This document shows, piece after piece, positions 6,569 to 8,430 of a DNA stretch of 8,430 nucleotides. The position numbers and the translations under genes are program-made. Origin of the DNA: BS750m-G57 sp964607575 (GTDB lineage: Bacteria; Planctomycetota; Phycisphaerae; SM23-33); NCBI GenBank assembly GCA_964607575.1, contig CAZSLS010000266.1:1-8430 (forward strand), read 5' to 3'. The notes under the pieces are model-generated. The model had not been told where the DNA came from. It saw nothing but the letters and a program-made list of their open reading frames with translations, and did no database searches. Each line of letters opens with the position of its first letter. Positions within the stretch are counted from its first letter, which is position 1.

Positions 6569-6674
6569 ATTTAGCTTGTTCAACGCGCCGCATCGGATAC
6601 GATTTTCGTCAGAACCCGGTGATGGTCGCCAATCGGAGGCCATCCAGGGAATCCCGGGGCAATGGAGAAGTACA

Positions 6675-8430
6675 ATGAACACATCGATATCGTACGGGCT
6701 TATTCTGATCCTGATAGCGAGCAGTGCAGCCGCAGAGGCCAAGACGGGTGTCAATCTCGCGCCGGTCGCCGAACCGTCGAGTTCTCGCGTGTCGCGAGAT
6801 ACTTCGCTGGCGGCGCTCCACGACGGGCACGCACCCGAGACCTCCCATGTTCGCGGCAAGGGATCGTACGGCAACTGGCCGTCCAAAGGCACACAATGGG
6901 TCCAGTACGACTGGACGGCCCCAGTCCGAACACGGAAGGTTGATGTTTTCTGGTGGGATGATCGTGCCGGTGTCCGCCTGCCCAAGGCCTGCCGCTTGCT
7001 CTATTGGGACGGTAAGCGTTTTGTCCCGGTCTCCAAGCCGTCGGGGCTGGGGGTCGCCAAGGACAAGTTCAACACGACCACGTTCGACGAAGTTCGCACG
7101 TCAAAGCTCCGCCTGGAGATCGACGGCGACGGGAAGTACTCCACGGGCATTCTGGAGTGGAAAGTGTACAACGAGGGCGAGCTCCCCAACTTCCCGCCCT
7201 CGGTTGCGGCCGGCGTTAACCGCATCGTAATGTGCGGCCGGAAAACGCACCTCGCCGGGCAGTTACTGCGAGCGATACGTACAGACACGACGAAGGTCGC
7301 ATGGAGCAAGACCTCGGGCCCGGGCAAGGTGGCGTTCGGCGACGCGGCGGCATTGGCTACGACGGCCACGTTCTCCACCGCGGGAGAATATGTTCTCACG
7401 CTGACCGCCCGCAAGGGAAAGATGAGCGATTCATCGACGTTGTCCGTCCGCGTTGTCAACAGGCCGCAACTCGACATCCGCGCCGCGGGCAAGACCGGGG
7501 TTCGCATCACAATCCAACCGCTCGATTCCAAAGACAAGTTTCCCTATACCCCTGCTCTGGTCGAGCGAGAATACCCCAAGGCGGTCATCAGCCTCCGCAA
7601 ACTCGACTCGACATTCAAACCGCTCAGGGCACGAGTGGGCAATCTGAATGTGACCCTGCAGTGCACCCCGTTGTCGGTGCTGGTGACCGCGTTGGACAAC
7701 AAACCTGTCCAGAAGATCACGTTTGGGCCAGATGGCAAAATGTCCTTTGTTTTGGATGATCAGCCGGTTCTGGGAATGGGCGAAGGCGGGCCCAAGCAGT
7801 CCGGGAATTCCTGGCGCACCGACAAGATCGAGCTGGACCGGCGCGGGCGATTGCATCCCATGACCCCGTGGTACGGGACGGGCACCTATGGCTCGTCCAA
7901 TCCGGTGCCTCTGATGGTGGGCACGGCCGGGTGGGGGCTGTTCATTCCAACGCCGGCGGGCGCTATCGATCTCAGCGACTCCAAGACGGGCAAGTTCATC
8001 CCCGCCGATCCCATTGCCCCTGGCACGGTGGTCACCCGAAGACAGCAGCGGAAAGGTCGGATCGGCTTACCGCCGCCTGAGTACTTCATCCCGGGCGTCT
8101 ACGATGTTTTCGTCTTTGACGCACAGGATCCCGCGGCCTTCATGAAAGATATTTCGACCATCTCCGGTCAGGCTGTCTTGCCGCCGAAGTGGGTGATGGG
8201 CTATCAGCAGTCGCACCGCACCGTGAAGGATGAAGCGCAGATGCTTGGTGTTATCGATACCTTCCGCGAGAAACAGATCCCACTGGACAGCGTTTGCTAT
8301 CTGGGCACGGGGTTCTGCCCCAGTGGCTGGAACACACGTCAACCCTCATTCGAGTTCAATCCCAAGGTGTTCAAGCGCGACCCCAAAAAGGTGCTCGCCG
8401 ATATGCACAAGCGCAACGTCAAGGTGATGG
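6675..8430 (+). CDS. Secreted GH31-family glycoside hydrolase with discoidin-like and PKD-like domains (3' end cut by window)
   Basis: 585 complete codons without a stop; the gene continues beyond the window. GGAG (6664-6667) stands 7 bases before the ATG. Residues 1-20 are a signal peptide (ISYGLILILIASSAAA). Residues 27-168 resemble an F5/8 type C (discoidin) carbohydrate-binding domain: NLAPVAEPSSS, HDGHAPETS, WVQYDWTAPVRTRKVDVFWW and a terminal LEWKVYNEG. Residues 182-262 resemble a PKD/Ig-like domain (VAWSKTSGPGKVAFGD, FSTAGEYVLTLTA, LSVRVV). Residues 265-500 match the GH31 N-terminal beta-sandwich, including LGMGEGG (366-372), which sits where the family has its G-x-GE motif. From about 502 the TIM barrel begins: LPPKWVMGYQQSH, a helix with DTFREKQIPLD, then SGWNTRQ and a DMHKRNVKVM strand. 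GH31 enzymes cleave alpha-glucosides, alpha-xylosides and related bonds with two Asp residues, which lie past the window end. Family assignment is good; substrate is unknown. The gene lies to the right of the att-like junction. Confidence 0.9.
   Translation, partial: MNTSISYGLILILIASSAAAEAKTGVNLAPVAEPSSSRVSRDTSLAALHDGHAPETSHVRGKGSYGNWPSKGTQWVQYDWTAPVRTRKVDVFWWDDRAGVRLPKACRLLYWDGKRFVPVSKPSGLGVAKDKFNTTTFDEVRTSKLRLEIDGDGKYSTGILEWKVYNEGELPNFPPSVAAGVNRIVMCGRKTHLAGQLLRAIRTDTTKVAWSKTSGPGKVAFGDAAALATTATFSTAGEYVLTLTARKGKMSDSSTLSVRVVNRPQLDIRAAGKTGVRITIQPLDSKDKFPYTPALVEREYPKAVISLRKLDSTFKPLRARVGNLNVTLQCTPLSVLVTALDNKPVQKITFGPDGKMSFVLDDQPVLGMGEGGPKQSGNSWRTDKIELDRRGRLHPMTPWYGTGTYGSSNPVPLMVGTAGWGLFIPTPAGAIDLSDSKTGKFIPADPIAPGTVVTRRQQRKGRIGLPPPEYFIPGVYDVFVFDAQDPAAFMKDISTISGQAVLPPKWVMGYQQSHRTVKDEAQMLGVIDTFREKQIPLDSVCYLGTGFCPSGWNTRQPSFEFNPKVFKRDPKKVLADMHKRNVKVM

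Larger units (their letters stand above)
6414..6674. other. Non-coding stretch between the att-like site and the GH31 gene
   Basis: No convincing gene is present on either strand. The first part (about 6414-6460) is clearly more AT-rich than the rest of the window. It is followed by the 10-bp repeats, a GC-rich hairpin (6550-6568) and the leader of the GH31 gene, which ends in GGAG (6664-6667) 7 bases before its ATG. The GH31 promoter should lie here because the terminator and tRNA fragment separate it from the operon to the left. I could not pick a convincing -35/-10 pair. Confidence 0.6.

Noticed and set aside
6576..6603. Possible promoter TTGTTC / TACGAT with a 16-base spacer
   Set aside because: Only 3 of 6 and 4 of 6 bases match the sigma-70 consensus; a match this weak is expected by chance.
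6404..6985. Minus-strand open frame of 193 codons across the att-like region
   Set aside because: It runs from the AT-rich non-coding stretch into antisense of the GH31 signal peptide and discoidin domain, with no motif and no credible start signal.
6724..7759. Plus-strand open frames at 6724-7230 and 7232-7759
   Set aside because: They are out-of-frame readings of the GH31 gene, whose frame from 6675 is open to the window end and carries clear domain motifs.
1..8430. CRISPR array or insertion sequence
   Set aside because: No regularly spaced repeats, transposase motifs or terminal inverted repeats were found in the window.

Overview
The window looks like chromosomal DNA of a free-living, GC-rich bacterium that degrades complex glycans, most likely from the Planctomycetota or a neighbouring PVC lineage such as Kiritimatiellota or Lentisphaerota. 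I base this on the gene families (secreted parallel beta-helix protein, large FGE/SUMF1-like proteins, multidomain GH31 enzyme with carbohydrate-binding modules) and on the codon use. It is an inference from gene content; no rRNA or other phylogenetic marker is present.

Bases 1-6235 hold four plus-strand genes that read like one operon: the last codons of a protein ending in a carbohydrate-binding-type beta-sandwich (1-114), a secreted right-handed beta-helix protein (188-2206), a secreted 1082-residue protein made of two copies of a beta-sandwich + FGE-like module (2238-5486), and a cytoplasmic nitrilase-superfamily amidohydrolase (5504-6235). The gaps are 73, 31 and 17 bases, and each internal start has a good Shine-Dalgarno sequence. 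The first three products act outside the cytoplasm. The fourth has no signal peptide and carries a Glu-Lys-Cys catalytic triad. A reasonable reading is binding and cleavage of an extracellular polysaccharide, plus hydrolysis of an amide or nitrile inside the cell. No substrate can be named from the sequence.

Bases 6236-6674 have no protein gene but are structured. On the minus strand there is a strong intrinsic terminator (6306-6340). Directly upstream of it in that orientation lies a 42-base 3' half of a tRNA-Arg(ACG)-like gene (6355-6396). Homology to a tRNA stops at the 5' edge of the anticodon loop. The break sits inside a 28-base imperfect inverted repeat (6386-6413), and two tandem 10-bp repeats follow at 6472-6491. 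Together these look like one end (attL/attR) of an element integrated by a tyrosine recombinase into a tRNA-Arg gene. This is the least ordinary part of the window. If the reading is right, the operon is the old chromosome and the DNA to the right belongs to the element.

From 6675 to the window end runs a secreted GH31-family glycoside hydrolase with a discoidin-like domain and a PKD-like domain at its N-terminus. It is cut off by the window before its catalytic aspartates.
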